Shown here: in pieces, positions 46,556-57,665 of the stretch
Layout: each line of letters starts with the position of its first letter
Numbering within the stretch: the stretch's first letter is position 1
Source of the DNA: Acanthosoma haemorrhoidale
Taxonomy: Eukaryota > Arthropoda > Insecta > Hemiptera > Acanthosomatidae
Length of the DNA stretch: 64,000 bases
NCBI GenBank assembly: GCA_930367205.1
Contig: OV884012.1
Coordinates: forward strand, 50,303,239-50,367,238
Reading direction: 5' to 3'
Translations under genes and position numbers: made by a program
The notes under the pieces: generated by a model
What the model was told of the DNA's origin: nothing
Databases searched by the model: none
What the model saw: only the letters and a program-made list of their open reading frames with translations

Positions 46556-48529
46556 CCTTATACCAATCGTAACTAAAAATATTTTGCTGCAATACTATGG
46601 CGGCTGTTTATATATCCCCTCCACAAATAAAATTTTACGAAATTTTAAAAACTTTTATACTCAACAACCCCATCTCAGATCCACTTCATGGAGTTCAAAA
46701 AAGAACAACACGCTTTATGCAATAGCAATGATATTATTATCCAATAACCTATTTACTATTGTTTCCACGAATTTAATTTCTTTTTACTTCTCTCCTTTTT
46801 ACCTTTATTCACTTAAATTAACTCAAAATGTATTCATTACCATTCATATTAATTGACTTCAAATGCTTACAAGTAAATTGTACTTTCCCAGCTCCCATAG
46901 GAGAAAAAAATACTTCTTCTTCATTACTATGGAACTAAGAACATTAAAAATAGAATTGATAAGAAATAAGCCCAAACATATATTTTTTATTATTACAGAT
47001 GGTATGAAAATATTTTTTTTTAACTACTACTTATTGATTAATAATTCTTCATCATTTTTCATAAAGTGGCTGTTAGTTGCAGCATGTTTGAAGCATCAAG
47101 CAAAATTTTCATCACTTCATATGAAACTTTGATTGAAAAATAAATCTATTTAAATTACTTTATGACTAGTGAGCTTACTTTTTTAAAATCATTAATACTT
47201 CAGGGTTTTTAATTGAATATCCTCATAAGATGATAACAAATAATTTATTACTCGCTACTGTTGACTAACTTATTAATGACAGTTCATCATTAATTACCAC
47301 CGCTGAGCTATGGCCACAATGTTCAAGACAGTTTGTGATTATAATTAAAAAACAAAACACACAATTTGGATATTGTCAATAAGACTGTCGAGACATCATT
47401 TGTTGCCCTCCTCAAAGTTATAGAATTGATTAATGATACTTGTTATGTTTTACGGAAATAGCTATAATGCTTTTATTTTCCCAATATTAAATGGGACCTA
47501 CGTTTGAAATTCTCTAATTTTAACAGGGAGATACCCTCTTGTAAGCTTAAAAATTTCTGATTTTGAAAAAAATGAACAAAGTTTAGATTTTTTTGAAATT
47601 CGTTGAAAGGATAAAGGATTAAACACTTTATGTGAATATATCCTTTAGGCCGGCCTAATCTCGCCCAGTGGACCACGCCTTCAAATATGGAATATTATTA
47701 ATACATTAATTAGCGTGCTTGTCACGATATGTTATTAAAGATGTAGCAGTGTTACGGTTGAATTATTAAATCAGTCATAGGGCAATATCAGTTGGACGGA
47801 GTAATGGCAAATTACAGTAATGCGGCGTTACCAACTGCCATACACAGCGGATAGTTTGTCACCGCATCCATCATTTAAATTGTCGACAGATAACATCCCA
47901 CTAGCATTGACATAAAAGGCTGAATGTAATGTGGTACATTAGCAGATCGAACACGCCCCAGACACCAATCTATTATTCGTTTTGTTCAACCCTTCGGTGA
48001 CGGATGGGGTTCTACGGCTTCGGTTGTGAAGGGGTCAAATCTACCCTTATTGCAGATAAGATACCCTAACTGTGGGCCGCTAGTACCGCTCCTAATGCCA
48101 CCTTATTATCGTCTGCTCCGTTAGGGTGTTCTATTATCGTGCGGCTCATTACCGAAGGGGGCCTTGGATCCACCCCATATACCATACTGCTGCTTTGAAA
48201 TAATTATCTCCCTGCTAATGTTCAATAATTATTCAGCAGCACCAGTGGATATTTTCTTACGCCGGGTCGTTAGCAAATTAATAATTTAAAAAATGGTTTA
48301 TTAAAGGATTATTAATATATTATAGCCAAAATGTGTTCTTGCGATTGCATACTCAGTGAGAATTTGTGTGGAGAGGTTACTGTTGATAGTGATTGTTCCA
48401 GTGCGTTCATGTTAAACATTTGTTGTTTGTGAAACTTTAAAAAAAAAAGTTTATTTACTTCTGCTTCATATAACGTTAAGTCGTAAGGTGTAATTGGACA
48501 TAAAAAAAGATGAATTAGCAATATTTTTT
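46556..48529. other. AT-rich stretch followed by a regulatory-type island
   Basis: A 118-codon frame (46500-46856) starts inside the hAT relic and has low-complexity, AT-driven composition, so it is not called a gene. An 89-codon frame follows and is likewise dismissed. The island at 47760-48270 is listed separately. Confidence 0.45.
47760..48270. promoter_or_regulatory. Large candidate enhancer-like island
   Basis: About 500 bp with balanced base composition and no ORF. TTATTATCG (about 48103), CTATTATCGTG (about 48131), TAATTATCTCC (about 48201), TCAATAATTATTC (about 48222), CTATTATTCG, TGACGGATGG and CAGATAAGATA occur within it. The repeated ATTATCG words resemble homeodomain sites in homotypic clusters. 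The strongest-looking such block in the window, still without direct evidence. Confidence 0.36.
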
Positions 48530-48538
48530 AGACGTTTT

Positions 48539-49548
48539 GTCTTGTCATCCCACCCAGACCCCGTCATAGCATCCTATAACCTTCAAAAACACCTTGACGA
48601 GATCGAGTATTGGTGTAATCAATGGCGGATCAAAGTTATGAAGCAAAATGTTCCCACATTACCTTCACCCTTTGTCGCAAGACTTGTCCACTAGTTTATT
48701 TTAATTCTATTCCTCTCCCTGTATTCGAGACAGTACGATACTTAGGCTTCCATCTCGACAAACGACTGACCTGGAACCCACATACGAGACTAAAAAGACA
48801 AGAACTAAACAGACGCTTTGGACAACTGTACAGACTACTTCAAAGGACATCCCATCTCTCAATAGAAAATAAACTACTAATCTACAAAGTTACACTTAAA
48901 CCAATCTGGACATACGGAATAGAGCTATGGGGGACAGCAAAAAAGTCGAACATCAAGCGTATCCAATCCTTTCAATCAAAAGTCCTGAGAACAATAGTAA
49001 ATGCCCCTTATTATGTCAGCAACAAAACCCTTCATAACGACCTTATACCCTACATTCTAGAACTCATCCCTTTCAAGTTTATGAAATTCCACAGTAGCCT
49101 TTCCAACCACCCTAATCCTGTAGCACAGTCATTGCACTGCGCCACTCATCCCTATAATCCTCCTCGGAGACTGAAACGGCAGTGGCCTCGTGACCTGCTA
49201 TAAACGCGTGACAGCGGGGGTCCTGGCAATGGCCAGTTACTCCAATCATGTCCTGAGCGTCTGTGGCTCTCACGCTCTTGGTCAGCCTCCACTGGCTAGT
49301 ATCCGGTGACGCGGCTGACGGAGGAGCGTGGGGGACTTCCCAACACTCCGCTTTCTCTTCGCATGTGGATTTGGGAGGTCTCTGGGCTGTCTGTAAATAT
49401 TGTATGAATGAGTGAGTGAATGATGAATTGTAAATATGGTATGAATGAGAGCGTTTATCGCAATTACTGATTGCCTTATAAAAGGCAGATTGTAATTATA
49501 GCCCAATAAAGAGTATAATAAATAAATAAAAATAAAAAAAATAAAAAA
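48539..49548 (+). mobile_element. Family 1 insertion, about 1 kb, with 9-bp TSD
   Basis: Flanked by AGACGTTTT at 48530-48538 and 49549-49557. The copy starts just downstream of the FADD codons (GTCTTGTCATC) and includes the rest of ORF2, a 3' UTR retaining the segment missing from the 3.1-5.5 kb copy, and an ATAA/poly(A) tail from AGCCCAATAAAG onward. Part of the stem region is deleted here (TCTTCGCATG joins TGGATTTGGG near 49361). The pre-insertion site reads through smoothly when the copy and one duplication are removed. Confidence 0.94.
48541..49203 (+). pseudogene. ORF2 C-terminal region with a single frameshift
   Basis: Continues from motif C of the RT: LSSHPDPVIASYNLQKHLD, then one base is missing near 48637 (GTTATGAAG against GTTAATGAAG in the larger copy). 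After that the frame is open through YLGFHLDKRLTW, YGIELWGTAKK and PYYVSNKTLHND to the TAA at 49201-49203. It carries TCA where the 3.6-5.4 kb copy has its nonsense TGA, so it supplies the reference for that lesion. A 3-base in-frame deletion lies in the DLIPYILEL segment. No catalytic residues are present; dead on arrival through 5' truncation. Confidence 0.9.
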
Positions 49549-49559
49549 AGACGTTTTAA

Positions 49560-51890
49560 TTGGAAAGGCTGCAATGTTTGTAGGTGTGCCGATTTGGCTA
49601 TGTCCATCACATTTCTATAAGACATAAAAGCATTAATTTGAAAAAAGACTTAAAAACTAATGATATATGTTGTGTTTAAATTGTCAATCGTCATTTAGTC
49701 TTCCCGAAATTCCGTTTCAACAACAGAGCTTGGTGTTTTTGTTTGAAGGTCTTGAATATTCTTAATTTCTTAATTTTGATTTCACCCTTACTTATTGTAT
49801 AAAGAGGTTTCGGAGATTTAAGAGAATATTAAATTTTTCTAGCAATATTCGTCTCTTACTTTTGGGAGATTGTCAGCCTAAATTGACCTTTCTCGGTCTT
49901 GTATATAACCTCTGTATATTTAGCATCAAATATGGGGAATATAAAGTCGTTATATTACAACTCGTATAATTATTATGATTCATTACCTGAATATTAGATT
50001 TCCTAACTATGGAAGGGTTCTAAGGGCAGAGGCCCAATCGTGTTCAATTTCCCAGGCGATCTGGTATCTCTATGGTACTATCTCTAAGGACAAAACTGGA
50101 CCAAATTCCTTATTGCAAACCTTGATTGAACTTGATGAGGAAGTTCTCAGTAAAATCAACTACTCAACACGAATTGCAAATTGATTCTTAACTAGGATTT
50201 ATAAGAGAATGTGGATAAAGGGCATTAATATGATACCGTAAATTTTACATAATCACACTAAAAATTGTGGTAGTGAAAGTATTTCCAGGCCAGTTTGACT
50301 TAGATCTAAGTAATCCAACAACACTGAGCTTCCCTCACTTTGCAAGTCTATCATGTATGAATTCCCGATAATAAAAAACTTTGTGTACAAATAACATGCT
50401 GGGATGAGACACTTCTAATTAATGGATACAGCGCCTTGTTTTAAACTAGATAAGGATATATGCATCTTTATGTTCAGATATATTAATGATCACCAATGAA
50501 GGACAGACATGATTTGTCTATGAGCTACGTCCTCCCGCAATTGCATTTTTGAAAAGGAGGGCAGAGTGAAGAGAATCTGTGCAGGATGTAAATCGATAAG
50601 GGCCTAATGGACCTCCTTCCAAGTCTCCTGTTATTAGCGGGTGCAAAACGGATTAGGTCGGTCTCCTTGAGCCTTATCTGCCGGCCGGCTAATGGGTCTG
50701 CAGGTTTGATGCTCGGCTTTGATACCACAGGAGGACTAAGGAGTCAATGGAGCCCGGAAACTGAATTACCAATGGCTTCTTCAAACATGGGAACTGAGAG
50801 GCTTCCTGTTTCTCTGCCTCTGACAATTAAACCACTAAGTATATGTTTCTGGTTCATGCTAATGTCCCAATGTTTCTTAGATTTTTTCTGTAATAAAAAT
50901 CCATTATAATTCCAAAATCATCTTCACTTTTAACTATTGTAATAAAAAAGTATTTTTTTCTCCCGTAAGAGTTGTAATTGCGCAATATAATTTTACACAT
51001 TTAGAGTAAAGTGACATGAATAAGAATGAATGAATTGTGCACACTTCCAAGTCCATTCAGATAGAAAGGAAAGAAATAGATAGGTAAGTTATTGGATCAT
51101 TACGGTTTCATGGAGTTTGCCAACTTTTCTAATTCCATAGTTTGGGTCTGAGATGGGGTTGTAGAGGTTAAATTATGAGAGTTAAATTATGGTTTATTTC
51201 CAATATTGTCTTAAAATTAAATGTTTTTGGGGGTGTCAGCTGGTGCACCATATCTAACCATGCAGCAAAATATTTTAACTCATCATTGGTATATGGAGTA
51301 TTTAATATTGATTAGGTATTGGTTTTGTATTTAGTTAGTTCAAGGTAAAATCAGGTGTAAAGGTGTTAAGTAAGTAATACGTCCTATTTTTGCCTTCCCA
51401 CAACTTATTTATTTGCACTTTCAGCAGCCTACATTGCCATTCTTTAGTGCTCAGGTGCTGATAACATAAGAAAATTAAGACTGTCCTGATACTTCTAATG
51501 TTTCTGTTTTAACTTTTTAGAGAAGGATAGACACTGGTCTTACATTTAACCAAGGTGTGGATATGCTTTACTGTTAGCATTGAATTGTTTTTAGAAAGAA
51601 ATCAACTGGGGATTGCTATGCGTACTGTAGGATTCTGTTTGCATTGAAACATTTGACGCAGTTACTACTGATCAAAACTAAGCAATGCACTTTGTGCATA
51701 CTTCATAAATTTACTGGTATATCTTATTCTATCCTGTACATATTCTAAATTATAATCAAAAACCATAATCTTCTCTTTATTTCGACAATTCTATAAAAAA
51801 ACAAAAACAACCTTAAATTGGAGCTAAATAGATTCCCGTGGTTTATATCAGTAATGGATTCCTAATCGATAGAGAAATACTTGTTTCTAT
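49560..51890. other. AT-rich stretch with one regulatory-type island
   Basis: No gene seen. The 50520-50780 island is listed separately. Frames at 50525-50728 (-) and 50607-50909 (+) overlap on opposite strands and show no domain. Confidence 0.5.
50520..50780. promoter_or_regulatory. Candidate regulatory island
   Basis: Contains CGCAATTGC, ATCGATAAGGGCC, CCTAATGGACC, TGTTATTAGCGGG, GGATTAGG, GCCGGCCGGC and GCTAATGGG within 260 bp. Homeodomain-type TAATGG/TAATNG cores recur. No ORF of substance. Inference. Confidence 0.32.
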
Positions 51891-51894
51891 AAAC

Positions 51895-52770
51895 AACTTT
51901 ATTATGATAAAATTACAATCTGCATTATTTAATACTTAATATGCAATAATTAATTGAGATAAATGTTCATACCATATATTTAGAATTCATCATTCATTTG
52001 CTCATTCATACAATATTTACACACAGTCCACATGACCTTGGATCATCACCTCCCTCGCATGCGAAAGAGAAAGCGGAGTCTTAGGAAGTCCCCCACGCTC
52101 CTCCGTCAGCCCAGTCACCGGATACGAGGCAGTGGAGGCTGACAAAGAGCGCGAGAGCCACATACGCTCAGGAGATAGGAGATACGCACCTGGCCATTGC
52201 CAGGAGCCCCACTTTCACGCATTTATAGCAGGTCACGAGAACACTGCCGTTTTAGTCTCTAAGAAAGGTTATAGGGATGAGTGGTGCAGTGCATTGTCTG
52301 TTCTAGGGGATTAGGGTGGTTAGATAGGTTACTATGGAATATAATGACTTTAGGAGGAAGTTGTTTGAGAATTCGAGGAGTAAGGAGATAATATCCAGGT
52401 GACGGTATTTGACCTCAGTGTCAATCCCCGTTAGACAGAGAGGAGAGGTGGGAATTGAAAGAATCGGAACGGAAGGACGCCAATTGCCGCTTTACCAATC
52501 TGCAGTACTGATTGTACGATCAGCAGGATGTTGGGATCTTTGCCATACTATTCTGGAATGGCGTTTGGATTGGATTAGGTCTTTAGATGCTGTGGTAAAG
52601 GATTTTGATTGTGAGTTTTTGGATGACGGTGGGGTGACGATGCCTCCCTGACCGACCTCTGGACCTGAGTAGTGAAAGAATGGACTGCATCGTTTAGGGC
52701 TTGGGATTTTTTCAGAGACACTTTGAGGTCTACGGAACCTGTAAGACTGGTGACTTCTAAACCTCCAAGT
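51895..52770 (-). mobile_element. Family 1 copy with several internal deletions
   Basis: Read on the minus strand from 52770: the end of the endonuclease and the linker (VDLKVSLKKSQALNDAVHSF, then a KRHSRIVWQRSQHPADR stretch), then the segment matching linker residues 20-55 of the large copy (to about 52415). A jump leads to CTGAGGTCAAATACC, a small gap, then CTCCTTACTCCTC to CCTAAAG (RT N-terminus). A large jump follows to the ORF2 C-terminus near 52340, the stop TTA complement near 52226, the full 3' UTR with the palindromic stem (52049-52069) and the tail at 51895. At least three deletions have removed all catalytic motifs. The copy is useful because it keeps endonuclease-to-linker sequence missing from the 3.1-5.5 kb copy. 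Confidence 0.85.
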
Positions 52771-52774
52771 TAAT

Positions 52775-54270
52775 AATTAGAAATTTTAACTTAATTGTTC
52801 TTTATGTCGTTATTATTTTGCATTATTGATCCATGACCAAAATTCCTTCCCAAATTGCAACCTCTTGGTCTGCCAACTAGTAATGTAGTTATATTTTTTT
52901 TTGCAATTGTAGTCCACTATAGTTGTGACACACATTAAATGTCATACATCTTTAATTTGATACCCTACTCAGCAGGAAAATATTCAATTTTTTTAATAGG
53001 TTATTTAAGTATTTTATTAATGACACAAATCAATTTAAAGCCAGTATTTTTCGATTGTTGGGCAACAAATATAATCTTATTATCCCATGTCCTTTCTTCA
53101 AACAGGGGACTTGAAATAGCCCCAGGACCGGAGGAATGAACAGATTTATTCCTATGTTGAAATAGTTTTCAGTTTTTATCGCAACCATTGCATAAAGTTA
53201 AGTAACAAGACAATTTTAAATTTGTTATTTACCAAATCGCCAATACCCACTACTAAACATGGTGCGAATTAACTCAAGAGCTCCGGTTCGTTCCGTTACA
53301 TTTGTGTTGTTTCCTTTTTCGTTTTGAGCCGTTCCGGATCGTTTGCTGATGTACCACGGCCTGGGATTAATGGCCAGGAACCTCCTCGCCTTTTCTAATT
53401 TACCATTTGTGCAGCTGTTACCAAGTATTTTTGTTTTCTTTTAATAGCTATGATAACCTTGTTTAACAATATCTTTTGAGCTCGAAAAGAGGAGCTTTAC
53501 ACTCAGGCTTATCTTTGAGTACGTACCCATATACAATAGGGACAATACGAATGGTTGATCGACCTACGATTCTAACTACCTATTTTATGATTCGCAGAAT
53601 TACCCATGTTATTGATTAAGATTCAATCAAGATTAAAAAGCTGGGACTGTTGTTCTATGGCATGAGATCTCTCAACCAAGTCGATAAAATATTCCACACT
53701 TAGAAATAATAAAGTGAATGAAGACCGACGAACTAAAATATAAATAGTTTTTAGTAATATTTTTCGGTATTTAAAAAAAACTGAAATTATTAGTTTGAGA
53801 TGGTATAACAAATTTAATAAAATTCATGGAAAAAAAATTCATTGATTTTCATACTGAAATCGCCTATTTTTTTTTTAAAAATCTTTGTCATTACATTTAC
53901 TGTCTTATTCACGCAGTATTCATACATGGACCATCACACACCTGGTAATATCACTTAAGTCATCTGCAGAATTTTCACCTTTTTGTTGTGGAGGAGGATG
54001 CGAGAAATTGGGAAATCCCCTATGCTAATATTGTAGCTGCATCAATTGTGACAGTGGTTGATGAAGGAGGGTACGCAGACACTTAGGGTATGAATGAGGT
54101 GAGACAACAGACCTGAGTCAGAAGGCCCAGTGACTAAATATTAACAAATTACGGGGCCACTTCGGCTTTAACCTCAGAGGATCTTAGCGACGTGGGATGG
54201 TCAAATCTCGGGATGGGATTTAGGTTATGTTTTTAAGGAATTTCAGACAGTTTTGTGAACTAATCTGATC
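52775..54270. other. Mostly AT-rich stretch, nothing firm
   Basis: A 66-codon frame at 52939-53139 ends with RGLEIAPGPEE, discussed among the findings. A GC-richer patch at 54000-54200 has no ORF. No family 1-3 sequence seen. Confidence 0.45.
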
Positions 54271-54273
54271 GTC

Positions 54274-54488
54274 AAAATAGAGGTAGTGATTACATAAATC
54301 GTGATTCCCTTGAACTTATTAGCACATTGTTTGTTTTAGAGTATGCCAACTACAAGGGTCAGTGACGACCTTTTAGTGCTTTAGATCGGATGGATTTTAC
54401 ATAACTGATGGTTTTGTTTACACTGATAGTCAACGATAGTCCAGTTGGTTTCAGTATGGCTTTGCTCATGAGAATTTCGTATTGTAAT
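54274..54488 (+). repeat. Dispersed repeat, copy 1 (about 215 bp)
   Basis: Aligns along its length with 55468-55689 at roughly 85-90% by eye. Both contain CACAAGGGTCAGTGACGACC and TTAGTGCTTTAGATCGGATGG words. No terminal inverted repeats or poly(A) tail were found. A weaker relative of the central part is at 2105-2142, so it is a repeat family and not only a local duplication. Confidence 0.85.
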
Positions 54489-54489
54489 G

Positions 54490-55465
54490 CATGGTGGAAC
54501 TATTTGTTAAGCAGTCGACACAGCCGTCCAAATCGTATGTAATTATTAGTAAGATCAAATGTAAGTATCAGTACGTTAAACTTTATATAGGGTTTCCAAG
54601 TCGTTTGTCGAGGTGGAATCCAAGGTATTCCACTTCGTATGAAGTAATTGCATTTTCCTTCTTTAACTTTTGTTTTTAATCAGTTGAACCAGTGTTTAGA
54701 TTTGGAGAGTTGAATTTGGAGGTTATGGGATGCTATGTTTGAATGAGATGAAGTAACTGCTATATTGGTAATAATAATTAATCCTTAAAAATTCCACCAA
54801 ACGTCGGCATTTAAATATAATCCTGTAGGAGAGGGGTGCGTAAAAAACGTATTTTATTACTTCTCCTTGATAGAATAAACATAAAAATATTGTCAAATAA
54901 AAAAAATTGACGATGCCACAGGTCATTGGGCTTGCAGGCGCTAAGCCTTGGAGCAAAACGTTTTGATGGGTTTGACATTGATTTTTGCCTTATCTAAAGT
55001 GTATATGACATTAGTTAGCAAGGAAAAGGGGTATGCCCTAATCGACTAAGGTAATCGATGGCAGTCTAATGGCCCCGCTTCCTCGCCTAGGGGTGCCTGG
55101 AATTAACTCTAAAACGGATTAGTGCAAGTTTGCATCTGAATGGCCGTCGATGTGTTTGTCGCCTGTTTGACTGCTCCTACAAGCTGTGAACATCACTACC
55201 AACTGTTAACACAGTTGTCCATGTATCATATTAGAGAGGTCGTTTTATCATCGCACAAACTCTACTTGTTCTATTTTGGATTTTTTTTGTTTTGTTCAAA
55301 ACCGTTTTCATGAGTCAATTGTTAGAACTAAAGATATGAAAATTGACTCATCGATAACTTGACTACACAAAAAATATAGCTGACCCCGTGAAAAATGTAT
55401 TTAAATGGACCATATCACACAGTTTGATTTTCGAAGATATTACTAATTTCTACCTCTTTACCTCA
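54490..55465. other. Spacer between the two repeat copies, no gene seen
   Basis: Short frames only. A GC-richer patch at 55000-55150 has a TCGACTAAGGTAATCGATGG dyad-like word. Confidence 0.5.
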
Positions 55466-55467
55466 TT

Positions 55468-55689
55468 AAAATAGAGGTATTGATTACATAAAATGTGATT
55501 CTACTGAAGTTCTTAGCACATTGTTTATTTTAGGGCATGCCAATCACAAGGGTCAGTGACGACCTTTTAGTGCTTTAGATCGGATGGATTTAACATAATT
55601 GATGTTCCATGGTTTTGTTTACACTGATAGTCAATGATAGTCCAGTTGGTTTCAGCATGGCTTTGCTCATGAGAATTTTGTATTGTAAT
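55468..55689 (+). repeat. Dispersed repeat, copy 2 (about 222 bp)
   Basis: Partner of 54274-54488, about 1.2 kb away and in the same orientation. It differs by scattered substitutions and a 7-bp insertion (GATGTTCCATGG against GATGG). Confidence 0.85.
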
Positions 55690-55691
55690 TT

Positions 55692-56432
55692 GTTATGTTT
55701 TATTGATTCATTTTTATTACCATACACTCATTCAAAAGCATTTTTCGTAACTCTCAAATAGTATATAGATTATTAATATATGTAGATGTTTTTTTTATTT
55801 ATTATAATGTAACTATACATTCGAATATATAAATAACATTCTTACTCCCTAAGGCCAGGAGATCTTTAATTTGTTACTCTACACCAAAAGACCTTTTTTA
55901 TTAATTAATTAATTGCTAGCTGTTCATTTTGTTTTAGAGGGGTTGAAAATATATGCCATCGGCCAATCAAATGAAAGATCGATATAAAATTTCATGTGTA
56001 TAGCTTTAGTATAATACTCATAATCGCCAAGACAGGCATACAAACAAAAACACAGGTAAAAACAGATAAGTGTGGGAATAAAATCAACGAAGCAAGAATT
56101 GTCAGCAACAAACTCCTCAGTTGGTGTAAATTTAGATGAAATGAAAGTATTAACTTTCTCAACGTTTCGATAAAATTTCTTGTGCATGAAAACATTGTTG
56201 ACTTTACAATTACAAATCCTTATTTGACATTGTTTTTATGCTATATAGCGATGCTTTTATTGACTAATCCTTTATGAGATTATTTAGCCTAAAACTCACT
56301 TACGGTTTATTAAGTATTATCAATAGCAACGAGAATATCCGAAGAAAAAAAATATAATTCACGACATTTCAAGACACTACTCGAAAAAAATACGAACCCG
56401 TTTTGGTTTAAACGGTTAACTGCAGTAAATAC
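55692..56432. other. AT-rich stretch, nothing recognised
   Basis: Overlapping minus-strand frames of 67 and 87 codons at 55924-56195 have no domain. Confidence 0.5.
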
Positions 56433-56449
56433 TATTTAGTATCAAAACG

Positions 56450-56659
56450 ACTGGCTTGTATCCGGTGACGCGGCTGACGGAGGTGCGTGGGGAATTCTTA
56501 AGACTCTTCTTCCTCTTTCGCATGCGAGGGAGGTGACAAACATGTGGATTTGGGAGGCCTCTGGGCTGTCTGTAAATATTGTATGAATGAGAGCATTTAT
56601 CTCTTCTTACTTATTTCGTAAAAGGCAGATTGTAATTTTAGCACAATAAAAGTTATATA
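56450..56659 (+). mobile_element. Family 1 3' UTR insertion with 17-bp TSD
   Basis: A 210-bp, 5'-truncated copy made only of 3' UTR, starting ACTGGCTTGTATCCGG and ending AGCACAATAAAAGTTATA. It is flanked by TATTTAGTATCAAAACG at 56433-56449 and 56660-56676, a perfect 17-bp duplication. It lacks one of the two internal TGTAAATAT repeats. The terminal tail is TATA-like and not poly(A). Confidence 0.94.
56512..56533 (+). other. Conserved palindromic stem in the family 1 3' UTR
   Basis: The core TCGCATGCGA is a perfect 10-bp palindrome, and its flanks (CCTCTT before, GGGAGG after) extend the pairing to 11 base pairs if G-U pairs are allowed. The same region is present at 22561-22582, 34726-34747, 39666-39687 and, inverted, 52049-52069. 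In RNA it would form a hairpin upstream of the 3' end, where non-LTR RTs often recognise their template. Conservation is seen; the role is inference. Confidence 0.5.
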
Positions 56660-56679
56660 TATTTAGTATCAAAACGCAC

Positions 56680-57625
56680 TTCAATCAGGTCTTCCTTTAT
56701 CTGTCAATTATGATGAATCAATCAGTTGTTTAATTATAAAACAGCTTTATTGTCTTTCCTCAACTGATAATTTCTTCTTTATTGAAGTAGCCCATACGAC
56801 ATCTCTAAGCTGTCATCTTCAGCTATCTCTGATCGGTTATGTGGGATATATAACTCATCTAAAGCACTAGTTTATGTTTTTATCTTTCAAACAAGGCTGC
56901 AACATCCACGCTCCTTACTCGACGACCAGATACTGTTAACTGCTAGGCTTAAAAAGGAAATCAATGCTCTCATTTTGAAGATGGAAAAATGGTTCAGAGT
57001 CAGGGATGGTATGTTGAGTTGTACAGTTTTACATCATTCCACAATCTGGCAGTAATCTTTTATTTAATTGTTGCATGTTCTTGAGTATATGCCAGTTTTT
57101 GTTTGTGACCACAAAACAATGAGATACATTTCGAGGAGTAACATTTAAGTTAGTATTTTCTATATTGTTATCATTAACTAGTTGCATGGTACTTGTACGA
57201 TTGTATGTACTTGTGTAACAACCTTATGCTATCAAACTGCATGTAAATATGTCAATATGCATTAAAAAATGATCACATGATGAAATTATATAAACGCAGG
57301 TAGTGGGTACAGGCTTTTAAACACAAAGTTTTATTTACAAATATGCGCAAACGTATAACATAGCATAAAAAGAAAATTAGGAAGTGTGTTAGGCAAGCTT
57401 CTAAAAATTATATGTGTTCGAATACCCTACATAAATACCCTGAATAGTACTTTTATCTTCTAGTGATAAAACAGAAATCGTAAGCTATAAAAAAAGTACT
57501 GCTTTGTGAGTGCAATTCGAAGATAAAAACTATGTGTATATTTCAGTCATAAAAATAAAACTTTATATTATAATCACAATGTTTTTTTGCTATCGTGTAT
57601 GTGTTAATGAAGCATAGCCTTTGTG

Positions 57626-57665
<40 letters not shown>

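Noticed and set aside
46500..47132. Frames of 118 and 89 codons on the plus strand
   Set aside because: AT-driven low-complexity composition, no domain; the first begins inside a hAT relic.
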